Source of the DNA: Clostridiales bacterium
GTDB lineage: Bacteria; Bacillota; Clostridia; Lachnospirales; Lachnospiraceae
Direction: 5' to 3'
Length of the DNA stretch: 63,216 nucleotides
NCBI GenBank assembly: GCA_021204085.1
Contig: JAJPZY010000075.1
Location: 1-63,216 of the forward strand
Every line of letters starts with the position of its first letter. The stretch's first letter is position 1. Shown here piece after piece: positions 52,228 through 62,363 of this stretch. The translations under genes and the position numbers were made by a program. Below the pieces are notes generated by a model. The model saw nothing but the letters and a program-made list of their open reading frames with translations, ran no database searches and was not told where the DNA came from.

Positions 52228-53100
52228 ATGTACACATCTCTGGAAGAGTTATGTGAGATGGAAAGAAAAACAAAGAGATCGTTCTGGAAGCTTGTTCAGG
52301 AAGACGACTGCAGGGAGCGCGCGATTACGGAGGAGGAATCCTTTGCACAGATGCGCGCCATGTATCAGGCAATGCATCAGGCGGATGAACAGTATGACGG
52401 AACCTTGCATTCCGCCAGCGGTCTGGTAGGAACGGAGGGTGCCAAAATGGCGGCTGCCCGAAAAGAGGGAAAGCTTCTCTGCGGAGATTTTATCGGAAAA
52501 GTGATGGAGAAGGCGTTAAAAACCAGTGAATCCAATGCCTGTATGAAGCGCATCGTGGCGGCGCCGACCGCGGGTTCCTGCGGCGTGGTACCTGCTGTGT
52601 TCCTGACGATGCAGGAGGAGATGGAGTTTACAGAAGATGTGATGGTGGAGGCGCTATATGTTGCGGCTGGCATCGGCGGCGTGATTGCGAGCCGTGCGTT
52701 TTTGTCGGGAGCAGCCGGCGGATGTCAGGCGGAGGTCGGTTCCGCTTCCGCAATGGCAGCCGGAGGAGCCGTTTATCTGCAGGGTGGCAGTGCGGGCGAG
52801 ATCGTGAATGCCGCGGCGCTGGCATTGAAGAATCTGCTCGGTCTCGCGTGTGATCCGGTGGCGGGGCTTGTGGAAGTACCCTGCGTGAAGCGAAATGTAC
52901 TGGGAGCGGTCAATGCAATGACTTCAGCTGATATGACGATGGCAGGAATCTGTACGAAAATACCACCGGATGAAGTGATTGATGCAATGCGCAGTATCGG
53001 CAGGAGCATGCATGAAGATATCCGGGAAACCGGAAAGGGCGGTCTGGCGGGGACTTCGACCGGGACTTGGATCCGGGAAAGGATGAGCGGAGAGATGTAA
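52228..53100 (+). CDS. sdaAA: L-serine dehydratase, alpha subunit
   Basis: Catalytic subunit holding the 4Fe-4S cluster, 290 residues. The cluster cysteines appear in AGSCGVVPA, GGCQAEVGSA and CDPVAGLVEVPC. The C-terminus is GLAGTSTGTWIRERM-like. It works with the ACT-domain beta subunit just upstream. CCGGAAAGGAG precedes ATG 52228. Serine degradation here would feed pyruvate. Confidence 0.95.
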   Translation: MYTSLEELCEMERKTKRSFWKLVQEDDCRERAITEEESFAQMRAMYQAMHQADEQYDGTLHSASGLVGTEGAKMAAARKEGKLLCGDFIGKVMEKALKTSESNACMKRIVAAPTAGSCGVVPAVFLTMQEEMEFTEDVMVEALYVAAGIGGVIASRAFLSGAAGGCQAEVGSASAMAAGGAVYLQGGSAGEIVNAAALALKNLLGLACDPVAGLVEVPCVKRNVLGAVNAMTSADMTMAGICTKIPPDEVIDAMRSIGRSMHEDIRETGKGGLAGTSTGTWIRERMSGEM

Positions 53101-53189
53101 ATTCGGGAACAGAAAGAATGACTGCATTTGTGTATGCAGGGCTGCCATAGGCTAATAATGAGCTGGCATAATCGTTTGGGAGGAAAACG

Positions 53190-54737
53190 ATGGGAACTAC
53201 AACGTCGAATGAGAACAGATTTTCAGATGATAAAGCAGCGAGTGAAAAAATGTCTGCTGCTTCGGATATATATGAGGCAGATGCCGTAATTGTCGGCGCC
53301 GGTGCGGCCGGCCTGATGGCCGCGTATTTCCTGTGCCGAAATGGCCGGAAGGTAATTGTTTTGGAAAAGGGCGTTTCCGCTGCTGTTTCAAATTTTGCCC
53401 GATGCGGAGGACCCGCTGCCTGTGAGACCAGACTGCAGGAGGAAACGGGTGCGGAGGTTACGCTTGAACGGATGTATCGACATATGTACGAATATTCCCG
53501 TGGGAGTGTAAACGGAAAATTACTCAGGAGTGTGCTCGCCTGCACGGGAACAGCAGTCAATGCGATGCTTGATCTGGGCATTGGTATGTCTCTGATGGAA
53601 GATACGTATGGGGTCGGGTTTCGCGGCCGCCATTTTTTCGAAGCGAGCGGATTAAACCGGACACGGCCGATTGTGTCTGCTGTCGAGAAAAACGGAGGCG
53701 TTTTTCTGTATAAGACGGAGGGAAAGGAAGTTGTTTTGTCAGAGACGGGCTGCGTGGCCGGTCTTAGAGTTTTGCGGAGGACCGGAGAAGAGATTTTTAT
53801 CCGAACCCGGAGCGTTCTTGTCTGTACGGGAGGGTTTTTGGGCAGCAGCGAGATGCAGATGGAACATTTTAATACGAAGGTTTTTCCGCTGGGTAATACG
53901 CTGAGCGACGGCAGCGGAATCCGTATGGTTCAGGCGGCAGGCGGAACAATGGACCGTAATTTCGCAGTCGCCGGTAATGAGTGCGGTGCAGTATCTGCGG
54001 CCACGGCGGGATGGCCGTTTACCGCTGCGTGGAAAAACAGGAACGAACATTACGGTTACTGGCTGTTTGGCGGCCTTTTTGTTGACCGGAACGGGGAGCG
54101 TTTTATCGATGAAGGGGAAATTGCCCGGTATCCTCTGGCTGTCGGCGGGGAGGCTCTGACCCGGGTCGGGAAAGCGTATGCAATCATGGATTCATGTTAT
54201 TATAACGCATGCTATACGGAGGGAATCAGATCGTATCTGGGATTTCCGGAAGAATGGACATCTGGGGAATCGGCGGAGTATTATAATCCGACTCCGGGAA
54301 ATCAGGCGATGCATCTGGAAAAGGCGATCGCAGAGGGTTGGGCCTGCAGGGCAGATACGATGGATGAGCTGGTTGATTATTTCGGACTGGTTCACCTGAA
54401 CGCGACAGTCGAGAAGTATAATCAGTATTGTACATATGGCGCGGATGGGGAGTTTGGCAAGGATGCCTGTTTCTTAAAACCGGTGACAATTCCGCCGTTT
54501 TACGCTTTTGAATATGTTCCGAGCGGTTGGTGTACATTGGGAGGCTTGAAGACAGACAGTCATTTGCGTGCGGTAAAGGCGGACAATGAACCGATTCCCG
54601 GGCTGTATGCCGCGGGCAATGATATCGGAAGTATGTACAGTGTTCCGTATTATGACAATGAAGGAGCCAGTGTCGGACTGGCGCTCGGTTCCGGTGTGCT
54701 GGCTGCGAGGGAGATGTCAGAGTACCTGAAGAAATAG
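53190..54737 (+). CDS. Soluble FAD-dependent oxidoreductase (fumarate reductase-like flavoprotein)
   Basis: A 515-residue flavoprotein of the succinate dehydrogenase/fumarate reductase family. FAD loop DAVIVGAGAAGLMAAYFL (about residue 31), VLEKG, VLVCTGGFLG, and a C-terminal PIPGLYAAGNDIGSMYS typical of the second FAD contact. There is no signal peptide, heme motif or FMN-binding domain, unlike flavocytochrome c reductases, so it is cytoplasmic and needs an external electron donor. Its substrate is unknown. GGGAGGAAAACG precedes ATG 53190. It sits behind the serine dehydratase genes and ends in its own terminator. Confidence 0.87.
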   Translation: MGTTTSNENRFSDDKAASEKMSAASDIYEADAVIVGAGAAGLMAAYFLCRNGRKVIVLEKGVSAAVSNFARCGGPAACETRLQEETGAEVTLERMYRHMYEYSRGSVNGKLLRSVLACTGTAVNAMLDLGIGMSLMEDTYGVGFRGRHFFEASGLNRTRPIVSAVEKNGGVFLYKTEGKEVVLSETGCVAGLRVLRRTGEEIFIRTRSVLVCTGGFLGSSEMQMEHFNTKVFPLGNTLSDGSGIRMVQAAGGTMDRNFAVAGNECGAVSAATAGWPFTAAWKNRNEHYGYWLFGGLFVDRNGERFIDEGEIARYPLAVGGEALTRVGKAYAIMDSCYYNACYTEGIRSYLGFPEEWTSGESAEYYNPTPGNQAMHLEKAIAEGWACRADTMDELVDYFGLVHLNATVEKYNQYCTYGADGEFGKDACFLKPVTIPPFYAFEYVPSGWCTLGGLKTDSHLRAVKADNEPIPGLYAAGNDIGSMYSVPYYDNEGASVGLALGSGVLAAREMSEYLKK

Positions 54738-54762
54738 TAACGGGAAATAAAGAGAAAACGAC

Positions 54763-54798
54763 AAGGAAGTCATTGATAGTTCAGTGGCTTCTTTTTTT
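54763..54798 (+). terminator. Rho-independent terminator after the flavoprotein gene
   Basis: AAGGAAGTCA pairs with TGGCTTCTT (one G-T and one T-G wobble) around a 12-nt loop and is followed by a run of seven T's (to 54798). The remaining bases to 54993 contain only an A/T-rich leader. Confidence 0.75.
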
Positions 54799-54993
54799 GT
54801 AAATTGTCAACAATCCGTTCGTTCTTTGTCATCGTTTTCAAAATGGCCGAATGATAAAATCGATAGCATCAAAAGTATTTGGCATACCGGTTGAACAGGT
54901 ACTTTTGAGAAAGGTAAAAAGATATTACAAACCTGTGGTTATGACAAAAAGATGGCAATTATGCCAGACAGACAAGACGGGAGGAATGATTAC

Positions 54994-56649
54994 ATGAAAA
55001 AGAAAATTCTGGCGATGACATTGATTGCAGTATGCGCCACCGCCCTTTGGGGCTGCAGCAATACCGATACAGGAAGTGATTCAACATCTGCTGCTGCCGC
55101 ATCGGAGGCCGAGACGGATGAAACTGCTTCCGACGGGACAGTGAAAATGACAGTCGGGGCAGTGGTGGAACAAACCAGTCTGGATCCTGCACAGATTTCT
55201 GATTTCGGATCCTATCAGGTTACGGCACAGATCTGTGACCAGATTTTGGGCGTGGATAAGGACGGAAATGTAGTGGATGGACTGGTTTCGTGTGAGACGG
55301 AAGACTATATGACGTATACCCTGAAAGTGAAGGAAGGTGTGCTTTTTTCAGATGGTACGGAGTTAACCGCGGAGGATGTGGCTTTTTCCATTGAACATCT
55401 GATGGATCTGGAAACGGCGTCCAGTTATGCGGCGCTTTTTGCAAGCGTAGAGTCTGTGGAAGCGACAGATACTTATGAAGTAACCATTACGCTTTCACAG
55501 CCGGATACCGCATTCGAAATCAGCCTGACGTACTGCTATGTATTCAGCAAGGCGGCTTATGAGGAGGCCGGAGATGCGTTTGGAAGCGCGGAAGGCGGAG
55601 TGATCGGAACCGGAGCCTATCAGTTAGAAGCCTGGGATCAGGGCGTAAGCACGACTCTGGTGAAGAACGAGTATTATGACGGCATTGACAATGTGGATAT
55701 TGATGAAGTGGAAGTGATGTATTTTTCTGATACCAGCTCCCTGCTTCTGGCTCTCAAATCCGGTCAGGTGGATTTCTGGATTGAACCGGATTCCGGCATG
55801 AACGGTGATATTTCGGCACTGGATAATGTTACCCTGAATATGGTGGAAGACCGGACTACCGCAACTCAGCTGGTGTGCTTTAACACAGAAACCGGACCGT
55901 TTTCAGATGTGAATGTACGAAAGGCAGTTTCTGCAATGCTGGATACTTCCGTTATGATGGAAAGCCAATACGGAGAAGGTTATTATACGGAAGCGGCAAA
56001 TCTGCTGGTTTCTCCCGGCTCTTACGGATACGCGGAAGACGGGCTGGCTGAATTGGCGGCTGAGACTACCGGGTATGAGTATGATGTGGAAGCCGCACAG
56101 GAATATCTGGCACAGTCTGATTACCCGGATGGTTTTTCCTGTAATGTGATGTGCTGGGGTGATTCGGCCAGCTACAATATGTGCATTGCCATTCAGGACG
56201 CGCTGAAGGCCTTGAATATTGAAGTGGAAGTGGTGCAGCAGACGGCAGAGGAGGCAGTTGCCGCAAGCTATGGGTTCTCTACGGATGAAAATGGTTACCG
56301 GACTTATGATATGTTTGTATGTCTCTGGTCCTCCAGCTATAATGAGCCGCTTGATTTTTATGAACCGCTTGTTGCTACTTCAAGCTGCGGGATGGGCGGA
56401 TGCAATATTGCGTGCTATTCCAATACTGCGGTGGACGAACTGCTTGCAGCGGCAAAGATGGAGGCGGATGAGAGTGTAAAGGCTGAGGAAGTCACGGAGA
56501 TGTGCAGCCTGGTTATGGATGATGCTCCGTATCTGATTGTCGGATATAAAAACGTGACGCTGGCTTTAAACAACCGGTTCGTTTATGAGGATTTCTCCGC
56601 ATCGTGGGTCAGCAATTTATCCTATGCGGAAATTGAACTGGCAGAGTAA
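54994..56649 (+). CDS. Peptide/nickel-type ABC transporter substrate-binding lipoprotein
   Basis: A family 5 extracellular solute-binding lipoprotein (DppA/OppA/NikA-like), about 551 residues. Signal peptide with lipobox ALWGCS (Cys about 21), a Thr/Ser/Glu linker, then VVEQTSLDPAQISDF, the family segment FSDGTELTAEDVAFSI, TGAYQLEAWDQG and DVNVRKAVSAMLD. The ligand is not determinable; the operon's amidohydrolase suggests an amide-containing compound. ATG 54994 with GGGAGG upstream is preferred over ATG 54952. First gene of an eight-gene operon. Confidence 0.92.
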   Translation: MKKKILAMTLIAVCATALWGCSNTDTGSDSTSAAAASEAETDETASDGTVKMTVGAVVEQTSLDPAQISDFGSYQVTAQICDQILGVDKDGNVVDGLVSCETEDYMTYTLKVKEGVLFSDGTELTAEDVAFSIEHLMDLETASSYAALFASVESVEATDTYEVTITLSQPDTAFEISLTYCYVFSKAAYEEAGDAFGSAEGGVIGTGAYQLEAWDQGVSTTLVKNEYYDGIDNVDIDEVEVMYFSDTSSLLLALKSGQVDFWIEPDSGMNGDISALDNVTLNMVEDRTTATQLVCFNTETGPFSDVNVRKAVSAMLDTSVMMESQYGEGYYTEAANLLVSPGSYGYAEDGLAELAAETTGYEYDVEAAQEYLAQSDYPDGFSCNVMCWGDSASYNMCIAIQDALKALNIEVEVVQQTAEEAVAASYGFSTDENGYRTYDMFVCLWSSSYNEPLDFYEPLVATSSCGMGGCNIACYSNTAVDELLAAAKMEADESVKAEEVTEMCSLVMDDAPYLIVGYKNVTLALNNRFVYEDFSASWVSNLSYAEIELAE

Positions 56650-56663
56650 GCACTGTCATGAAA

Positions 56664-56696
56664 GCCGGTGCAGGCTGCAGGAAGGGCCTGCCCGGC
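56664..56696 (+). terminator. Intra-operon hairpin after the binding-protein gene
   Basis: GCCGG-T-GCAGGC pairs with GCCTGC-CCGGC (11 bp, one bulge, 10-nt loop) without a T-tract. As in the sugar operon it probably attenuates or protects the upstream message. Confidence 0.65.
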
Positions 56697-56739
56697 AAAC
56701 TGATTTGAGATAATAAAACAATCGGAAAGGAACTGCATA

Positions 56740-58449
56740 ATGGAGAAAGCATCACTGATTTTAAAAAACGGCGATATCAAAACCTGTGATTTGAGCGGGA
56801 AGCTGATTGAGTATGAGGCGATGGCTGTTGCGGGAGAGAAAATCCTTGCAGTGGGTTCGACACAGGATATAGAAAAATACGCAGATCCTGAAACGGAGAT
56901 TCTGGATCTTCATGGAAAAACCGTGTTTCCGGGACTCTGCGACGCGCATCTTCACGCCTCCAGCACACGGGAGATTCTCGGGAAATACAACCTCTATGCT
57001 ACCGTAGAGGAAGAGCATACCCGGGCCGAGACAATTGAGATTGTGCAGGATACGATCCGGAAGTTTATGGAAACGGAAGACATCTCCAGAGGAATCCGGC
57101 TGACCGGATGGAATCCGGTTGTATTCTGTAACAGCGCGGAGGGGTTTCCCACCGCGAAAGATCTGGATGAAGCGTGCGATGAGGTTCCGGTGGTGCTTCG
57201 CTCTGTCTGCCAGCATTATATCTGGCTGAATTCGTGTGCGTTGGAAAAGGCCGGCATCGGTAAGGGTTTTCCGGATATAAAGGATGGCGTGGTTTACCGT
57301 GATGACGAAGGCGTGCCGACCGGGATTTTTCAGGAGATTTCCGCGGTAAACTACATTAAGGAGATCCTGCCGGAGGCCGACCATACGGTGGAGGAATATA
57401 AGGAGAGCATTCTGCAGTTTCAGAATATGTTTGCGCTGCCTATGGGCATCACTATGATCTGTGACGCGCTGGCGACGCCGAACGCAATGGAAGCCTACCG
57501 GGAGCTGGCGTTGTCCGGGGAACTTAAAGTTCGGGTCAGCGGCGTCTACTCTTTTACACCGGATCGTCTGGACGAGATCCTGAAGACGGTGATTGAACGG
57601 AAAAACAGCGGAGTGGATACGGCTGGGGATATGTATCATGTTCCCACCGCGAAATTTTTTGAGGATGGCGTGGAGTTTATGTTTTACATGCGGGAGCCCT
57701 TTGAGGCGGATGCTTTGAAAAAAGCGGGATATCCGTCGGACTACCGCGGTGTTCCTCAGTGGAGACCTGAGAAACTGAAGGAATTGTTTACCGCACTTGA
57801 CCGGGAAGGTTTTCAGATTCATGTCCACGCGATGGGAGACGGGGCGGCCCGTGATACGCTGGACGCAATAGAGTATGCGAGAGAAAAAAATCCCGGCGCG
57901 GATCATCGCCACGCCATCGCTCATGTCATGAATATCAGTGATGCGGACATCGAACGGATGGCTGCCCTGCATGTGATCGGATCCGTCCAGCCCTGCTGGG
58001 GAATTTTTGACAGCTTCGAGCAGGGAAACATTTCGCTGATGGGTGAAAAGCGGATTGAGGAGGGGTATCCGTATGGGAAATTATATCGCCGCGGCGTTCG
58101 TCTGGCGTCGGGCACGGATTTCCCGATTGTTCCGATTTTAAATCCTTATCAGGGGATGCAGATCGGGATGACGCGGCAGGTGCCGAAGACGCATCCGGAT
58201 TATGAAGAATATCATGATTGTATCCGGGGCGGGGAGGAATGCCGGGTCGATTTTGCGGGGATGCTGGCCAGTTACACCGTCAACGGGGCGTATGAAATGT
58301 TTTATGAGGATATTACCGGAAGTCTGGAAGCAGGGAAATCCGCGGATTTTGTCATACTTCCCACTGCGATTTCTGAGGTGGATGTCTATGATTACGAGTT
58401 TATCCGCCCGGAATCTGTGTATTTTAAAGGGAAAAAAGTGATCGGATAA
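56740..58449 (+). CDS. YtcJ-like amidohydrolase
   Basis: A metal-dependent hydrolase of the amidohydrolase superfamily, 569 residues, no signal peptide. Metal ligands: HxH in FPGLCDAHLHAS (about residue 70), FQIHVHAMGDGAARD (about 365), RHAIAHV, and the late Asp in LASGTDFPIVP. YtcJ-type enzymes hydrolyse N-acyl or formamide-like substrates. It lies between the binding protein and permease genes of an ABC importer, implying that the imported compound is its substrate. GGAAAGGAAC precedes ATG 56740. Confidence 0.9.
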   Translation: MEKASLILKNGDIKTCDLSGKLIEYEAMAVAGEKILAVGSTQDIEKYADPETEILDLHGKTVFPGLCDAHLHASSTREILGKYNLYATVEEEHTRAETIEIVQDTIRKFMETEDISRGIRLTGWNPVVFCNSAEGFPTAKDLDEACDEVPVVLRSVCQHYIWLNSCALEKAGIGKGFPDIKDGVVYRDDEGVPTGIFQEISAVNYIKEILPEADHTVEEYKESILQFQNMFALPMGITMICDALATPNAMEAYRELALSGELKVRVSGVYSFTPDRLDEILKTVIERKNSGVDTAGDMYHVPTAKFFEDGVEFMFYMREPFEADALKKAGYPSDYRGVPQWRPEKLKELFTALDREGFQIHVHAMGDGAARDTLDAIEYAREKNPGADHRHAIAHVMNISDADIERMAALHVIGSVQPCWGIFDSFEQGNISLMGEKRIEEGYPYGKLYRRGVRLASGTDFPIVPILNPYQGMQIGMTRQVPKTHPDYEEYHDCIRGGEECRVDFAGMLASYTVNGAYEMFYEDITGSLEAGKSADFVILPTAISEVDVYDYEFIRPESVYFKGKKVIG

Positions 58450-58513
58450 ACGTCATCTGCTTTTGTGCAAGGTGATTGAGGACAGAAAAATATTTTTGAC
58501 AGGAGGGGATGAC

Positions 58514-59461
58514 GTGAAGAATAATCTGCTCTACATACTGAAAAAATTCCTGATCATGATTCTGATTATGTTTCTGGCGTCTTTTCTCATATTTGTCGCT
58601 ATGCGGCTGAATAATGTCGATGAGGTTTCGCTGGTGGGTTCCGCGAAGCGGATGACGGAGGAGAACCGGATTGCGCTGACGGAGGAATATAATCTGGATA
58701 AACCGCTTGTGCAGCGATATTTTCTATGGCTGGGCGACGCTTTGCACGGCGACTTTGGCGTAGATTATGAGACAAAGACGGATGTGAAGGCGATTGTGGC
58801 ATCGAAAATCCCGATTACGGCAGGACTTGTAATCATGAGTATGGTAATCAGTATTGTTGTTGCAATTCCGTTGGGTATTCTCTGCGCGGTAAAGAGGAAC
58901 AGCCGGACAGATACGCTGCTGTCGACAGTTATGCTGATACTGACGTCCATTCCGAGTTTTCTGGCAGGGCTGATTGTTCTTGTGATCATTACCGTCGCGG
59001 TTCCGGGATATCAGATTGTGGGAACTTATTCCAACCTGTCGGAATATTTTGCGCGAATCTCGGTGCCGTCCGTTGTGCTGGCGCTCGGATTGCTGGCGTC
59101 TTTTGCACGGATTACCCGCAGCAGTATGATTGAGCAGCTGAAGTCGGAGTATGTGACCGCGGCGGAGGCGAAAGGCATGGGACGGCTGAATGTGGTTATA
59201 ACGCATGCGTTCCACAACGGATGTCTGCCGGTACTGACAACGATTTCACTGACGGTGGGTCTGATGATTTCCGGAACGGTGATGATTGAGGAAGTGTTTA
59301 CGCTGCCAGGGATCGGCAGCTGCCTGGTGGACGCGGTCCAGACATATAACTATCCGTTGGTACAGTTCCTTACGCTGATTATGCTCGGAGTATTTCTGCT
59401 GATCAGTTTTCTGGTGGATATTATTTATTCCATCGTAGACCCTCGAATTACAAGGCGGTAA
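58514..59461 (+). CDS. ABC transporter permease, DppB/OppB class
   Basis: A 316-residue inner-membrane permease with six hydrophobic helices and the family pattern LTEEYNLDKPLVQRYFLWLG (first loop), plus the ATPase-contact (EAA) motif EYVTAAEAKGMG. GTG 58514 has AGGAGG 7 nt upstream and is preferred over the ATG 58463 that opens the frame. It pairs with the DppC-like permease that starts 4 bp after its stop. Confidence 0.93.
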   Translation: MKNNLLYILKKFLIMILIMFLASFLIFVAMRLNNVDEVSLVGSAKRMTEENRIALTEEYNLDKPLVQRYFLWLGDALHGDFGVDYETKTDVKAIVASKIPITAGLVIMSMVISIVVAIPLGILCAVKRNSRTDTLLSTVMLILTSIPSFLAGLIVLVIITVAVPGYQIVGTYSNLSEYFARISVPSVVLALGLLASFARITRSSMIEQLKSEYVTAAEAKGMGRLNVVITHAFHNGCLPVLTTISLTVGLMISGTVMIEEVFTLPGIGSCLVDAVQTYNYPLVQFLTLIMLGVFLLISFLVDIIYSIVDPRITRR

Positions 59462-59465
59462 CGTT

Positions 59466-60338
59466 ATGAAGAAAAGTAAATTTCGTGAAATTTTTACGAT
59501 ACCGATGATTGTGACACTTGCGATCCTGATAGCTATTATCCTGATGTCTCTTCTGGCGCCGGTTCTCACAAAATACGACCCTGACGCCGTGGATCTGATG
59601 AATATACATCTGAGACCGAGTGCTGCGCACCTTCTCGGCACCGATGATCTGGGGAGGGATCAGTTCACGCGTCTTCTCTATGGCGGGCGGACGTCGCTGT
59701 TGAACGCATTGCTGGTTATGCTGCTGGCTATGGTAGTCGGGATCCCCATGGGGCTGCTTTGCGGTTTTTACGGCGGATGGATTGATACACTGTGGATGCG
59801 GATCTGTGACCTGATTCTGGCGTTTCCCGGACTCCTTCTGGCATTTATTCTGGTCATTATTTTAGGACGGGGCGGATATGTGGCGGTTGTCGCGATCGCA
59901 ATCATGTACATTCCCGGAACCTCGAAGCTGGCCCGCTCTTTAATCCTGACGGAAAAGACAAAAGGGTATGTGGAGACCTGCCGATCAGTATGTTTTTCTG
60001 ACAGGCGGATTATTTTCCGACATATTCTGCCGAATTGCATTCCGACGATGGTGGCGGAGCTGGCATTGGATTTCGGCTATGCGATTACCACATTGACATC
60101 GCTGAGTTTTCTGGGGTTAGGCGTGCAGGCGCCGAAAGCCGACTGGGGATGTATGCTCAGCGATGCACTTTCATCTATCTTCAGCTATCCGAATCTGATT
60201 CTGGGTCCGGCGGTGGTGATTGTCCTGATCACCGTTTCGCTGAATATTTTAAGCGACGGGATTTTGCGGTATCTGGATCCGGATCAGAGAAAAGTCCCCT
60301 CCATCAAAAAATATCTGAAGAGACTTCGGTCGGAATAG
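59466..60338 (+). CDS. ABC transporter permease, DppC/OppC class
   Basis: A 290-residue permease with an N-terminal helix and the typical HLLGTDDLGRDQFTRLLYGG segment of DppC-like proteins. The EAA-type loop is seen as GYVETCRSVCFSDRR. It carries LSFLGLGVQAPKADWG at the C-terminal part, a strong family hallmark. Translated directly after the DppB-like gene. Confidence 0.94.
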   Translation: MKKSKFREIFTIPMIVTLAILIAIILMSLLAPVLTKYDPDAVDLMNIHLRPSAAHLLGTDDLGRDQFTRLLYGGRTSLLNALLVMLLAMVVGIPMGLLCGFYGGWIDTLWMRICDLILAFPGLLLAFILVIILGRGGYVAVVAIAIMYIPGTSKLARSLILTEKTKGYVETCRSVCFSDRRIIFRHILPNCIPTMVAELALDFGYAITTLTSLSFLGLGVQAPKADWGCMLSDALSSIFSYPNLILGPAVVIVLITVSLNILSDGILRYLDPDQRKVPSIKKYLKRLRSE

Positions 60339-60354
60339 AAAGGCGGGTTTGGAT

Positions 60355-61329
60355 ATGAGTGAAAAAATTCTGGAGATACAGAATCTGAAAATGGATCTGA
60401 TGTCAACCCGCGGAATTGTACATACTGTGCGCGGCGTGGATCTGACAATTCACGAGGGCGAAATCCACGGGATTGTCGGGGAGAGCGGATGCGGGAAAAG
60501 TATGATGGTGAAGTCGATCATGCGCCTTCACGATGAAAGCCGCTGCCTTTACAGCGGAGAAATCCTGCTTCACGGAAATGACATTTTAGAGTTTAACCGG
60601 AAAGAGATTATGGATATGAGGGGAAAGGAGATCTCCATGATCTTTCAGGATCCGATGAATTCTCTTGACCCGATTATGAAGGCAGGAAAGCAGATCGCTG
60701 AGATGCTTCGCAAAAAAGAGGGGCTTCGTAAGGCGGAGGCGTGGGCGCGGGCGAAAGTGCTGATGGAGCAGGTTGGACTCGACCCGGTGGATCAGCGGAT
60801 GGAGCAGTATCCGTTTGAGATGAGCGGCGGCATGCTTCAGCGGGTAATGATCGCGATTGCCATGGCCTGCAGGCCAAAGCTTCTGATTGCGGACGAACCG
60901 ACGACAGCATTGGATGTGACCATACAGAAACAGATTTTAAATCTGATGCTGCGAATTCGTGAAAAGTATAACATGGCGATTATTATCGTGACGCATAACC
61001 TTGGCGTTGTAGCTGAAATCTGTGACAGGGTATCCGTTATGTATGCCGGGGAGATCGTGGAGACCGCGGACGTCAGAGAACTTTTTGATCATCCGGTGCA
61101 TCCCTATACGGAAGCGCTGATGCGAAGCCGGCCGTCAGGCAGTAAAAAAGGAGAGCGGATGACGACGATTCCCGGGGAACCGCCAAAGCTTTCCGAGAAA
61201 ATCAGCGGATGCGCGTTTGCACCCCGGTGTCCGTACGCGGATGAGGATTGTAAAAAAAGCGCGCCGGAACTTACCGGAGTCGGCGATCAGCATCTGGCGG
61301 CTTATTTTAAGACAGCACGGAGGAAATGA
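60355..61329 (+). CDS. Oligopeptide-type ABC transporter ATP-binding protein, DppD class
   Basis: A 324-residue ATPase. Walker [25 protein letters not shown] (Q-loop), signature [29 protein letters not shown], switch His in IVTHNLG. The C-terminal oligopeptide/dipeptide domain has [15 protein letters not shown], with cysteines that may bind an Fe-S cluster in this class. ATG 60355 is preferred over TTG 60349. It ends 3 bp before the second ATPase gene. Confidence 0.94.
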   Translation: MSEKILEIQNLKMDLMSTRGIVHTVRGVDLTIHEGEIHGIVGESGCGKSMMVKSIMRLHDESRCLYSGEILLHGNDILEFNRKEIMDMRGKEISMIFQDPMNSLDPIMKAGKQIAEMLRKKEGLRKAEAWARAKVLMEQVGLDPVDQRMEQYPFEMSGGMLQRVMIAIAMACRPKLLIADEPTTALDVTIQKQILNLMLRIREKYNMAIIIVTHNLGVVAEICDRVSVMYAGEIVETADVRELFDHPVHPYTEALMRSRPSGSKKGERMTTIPGEPPKLSEKISGCAFAPRCPYADEDCKKSAPELTGVGDQHLAAYFKTARRK

Positions 61330-61332
61330 CGG

Positions 61333-62352
61333 ATGGCGTTAGAAAAAGAAATCATCATTGAAGCGCGGGATATAAGGAAATATTTTTTCCTTGGAAAAGA
61401 TCGGATAACGAAGGAGGAACAGTACCTTCACGCTGTAGATCATGTGAGTCTTACGATTCACAGGGGAGAGATCTACGGGGTTGTGGGAGAGAGCGGTTCC
61501 GGGAAGTCCACATTGGGTCGGTGTCTGCTGAAATTGCTGGATATTGATGATGGCGTCATCACTTTTAAAGGACAGCGTATCGATGATATTCCCACGCGGA
61601 AACTGATGAATTTACGAAAGAATATGCAGATGGTTTTCCAGAACCCGTTTTCATCCTTTAATCCCCGGCAGCGCCTCGGCGACGCGGTGATGGAGATTGC
61701 GAATGTGCATATCAGGGATAAAACGCGCAGGGAAAAGAGGGAACGGCTGGAAGAACTCCTGGAGCAGGTAAACCTGCCGAAAAACATTATCAACCGTTAT
61801 CCGCGGGAACTTTCAGGCGGGCAGCTGCAGCGGTTTGCAATTTTGCGGGCGCTGTATCTGAATCCGGAATTTATCATTGCAGATGAAGCGGTATCGGCGC
61901 TGGACGTGTCGGTTCAGGCGCAGATCCTGAATCTGCTGATGGATTTGCGGGATAATCTGGATTTAACGATTCTGTTTATTTCCCATGAGTTGACGGTTGT
62001 GGAGCATGTGTGTGATAAAGTTCTGGTTCTGTATCTCGGAGCGGTGATGGAAAACGCGCCGGCAGATAAGCTTTTTTCCAATGTCCTCCACCCCTATTCG
62101 CTGGCTCTTCTGGCTTCAAAACCGAAGGAACATCCGGCGGAGGCGGACAGCCGTCTGGTTCTGGAGGGAACAGCATCCGGCGCAGTCAATGTGCCGCAGG
62201 GATGCCGCTTCTGTGAAAGGTGTTTTAAAGTAAAACGAGGGGTCTGTGATCAGATAACGCCGGAGCTGAGGGAAGCGGAGCCGGAGCATTTTGTAGCCTG
62301 CCATTTCCCATTGACGGAAGAAGAACGGCGGAAAGTATATGAATTGATATAA
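61333..62352 (+). CDS. Oligopeptide-type ABC transporter ATP-binding protein, DppF class
   Basis: A 339-residue ATPase completing the importer. Walker A GESGSGKSTLGR, MVFQNPFSSFNPR, signature LSGGQLQRFAILRAL, FIIADEAVSALDVS (the common DEP is DEA here, as in some DppF) and FISHELTVVEHV. The C-terminal domain has GCRFCERCFKVKRGVC. It is followed 11 bp later by a PII gene, an unusual companion for such an operon. Confidence 0.94.
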   Translation: MALEKEIIIEARDIRKYFFLGKDRITKEEQYLHAVDHVSLTIHRGEIYGVVGESGSGKSTLGRCLLKLLDIDDGVITFKGQRIDDIPTRKLMNLRKNMQMVFQNPFSSFNPRQRLGDAVMEIANVHIRDKTRREKRERLEELLEQVNLPKNIINRYPRELSGGQLQRFAILRALYLNPEFIIADEAVSALDVSVQAQILNLLMDLRDNLDLTILFISHELTVVEHVCDKVLVLYLGAVMENAPADKLFSNVLHPYSLALLASKPKEHPAEADSRLVLEGTASGAVNVPQGCRFCERCFKVKRGVCDQITPELREAEPEHFVACHFPLTEEERRKVYELI

Positions 62353-62363
62353 GGAGTGTTATC

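Noticed and set aside
56761-57972. 403-codon minus-strand frame over the amidohydrolase
   Set aside because: Shadow frame; the plus-strand enzyme has all metal-ligand motifs in this region.
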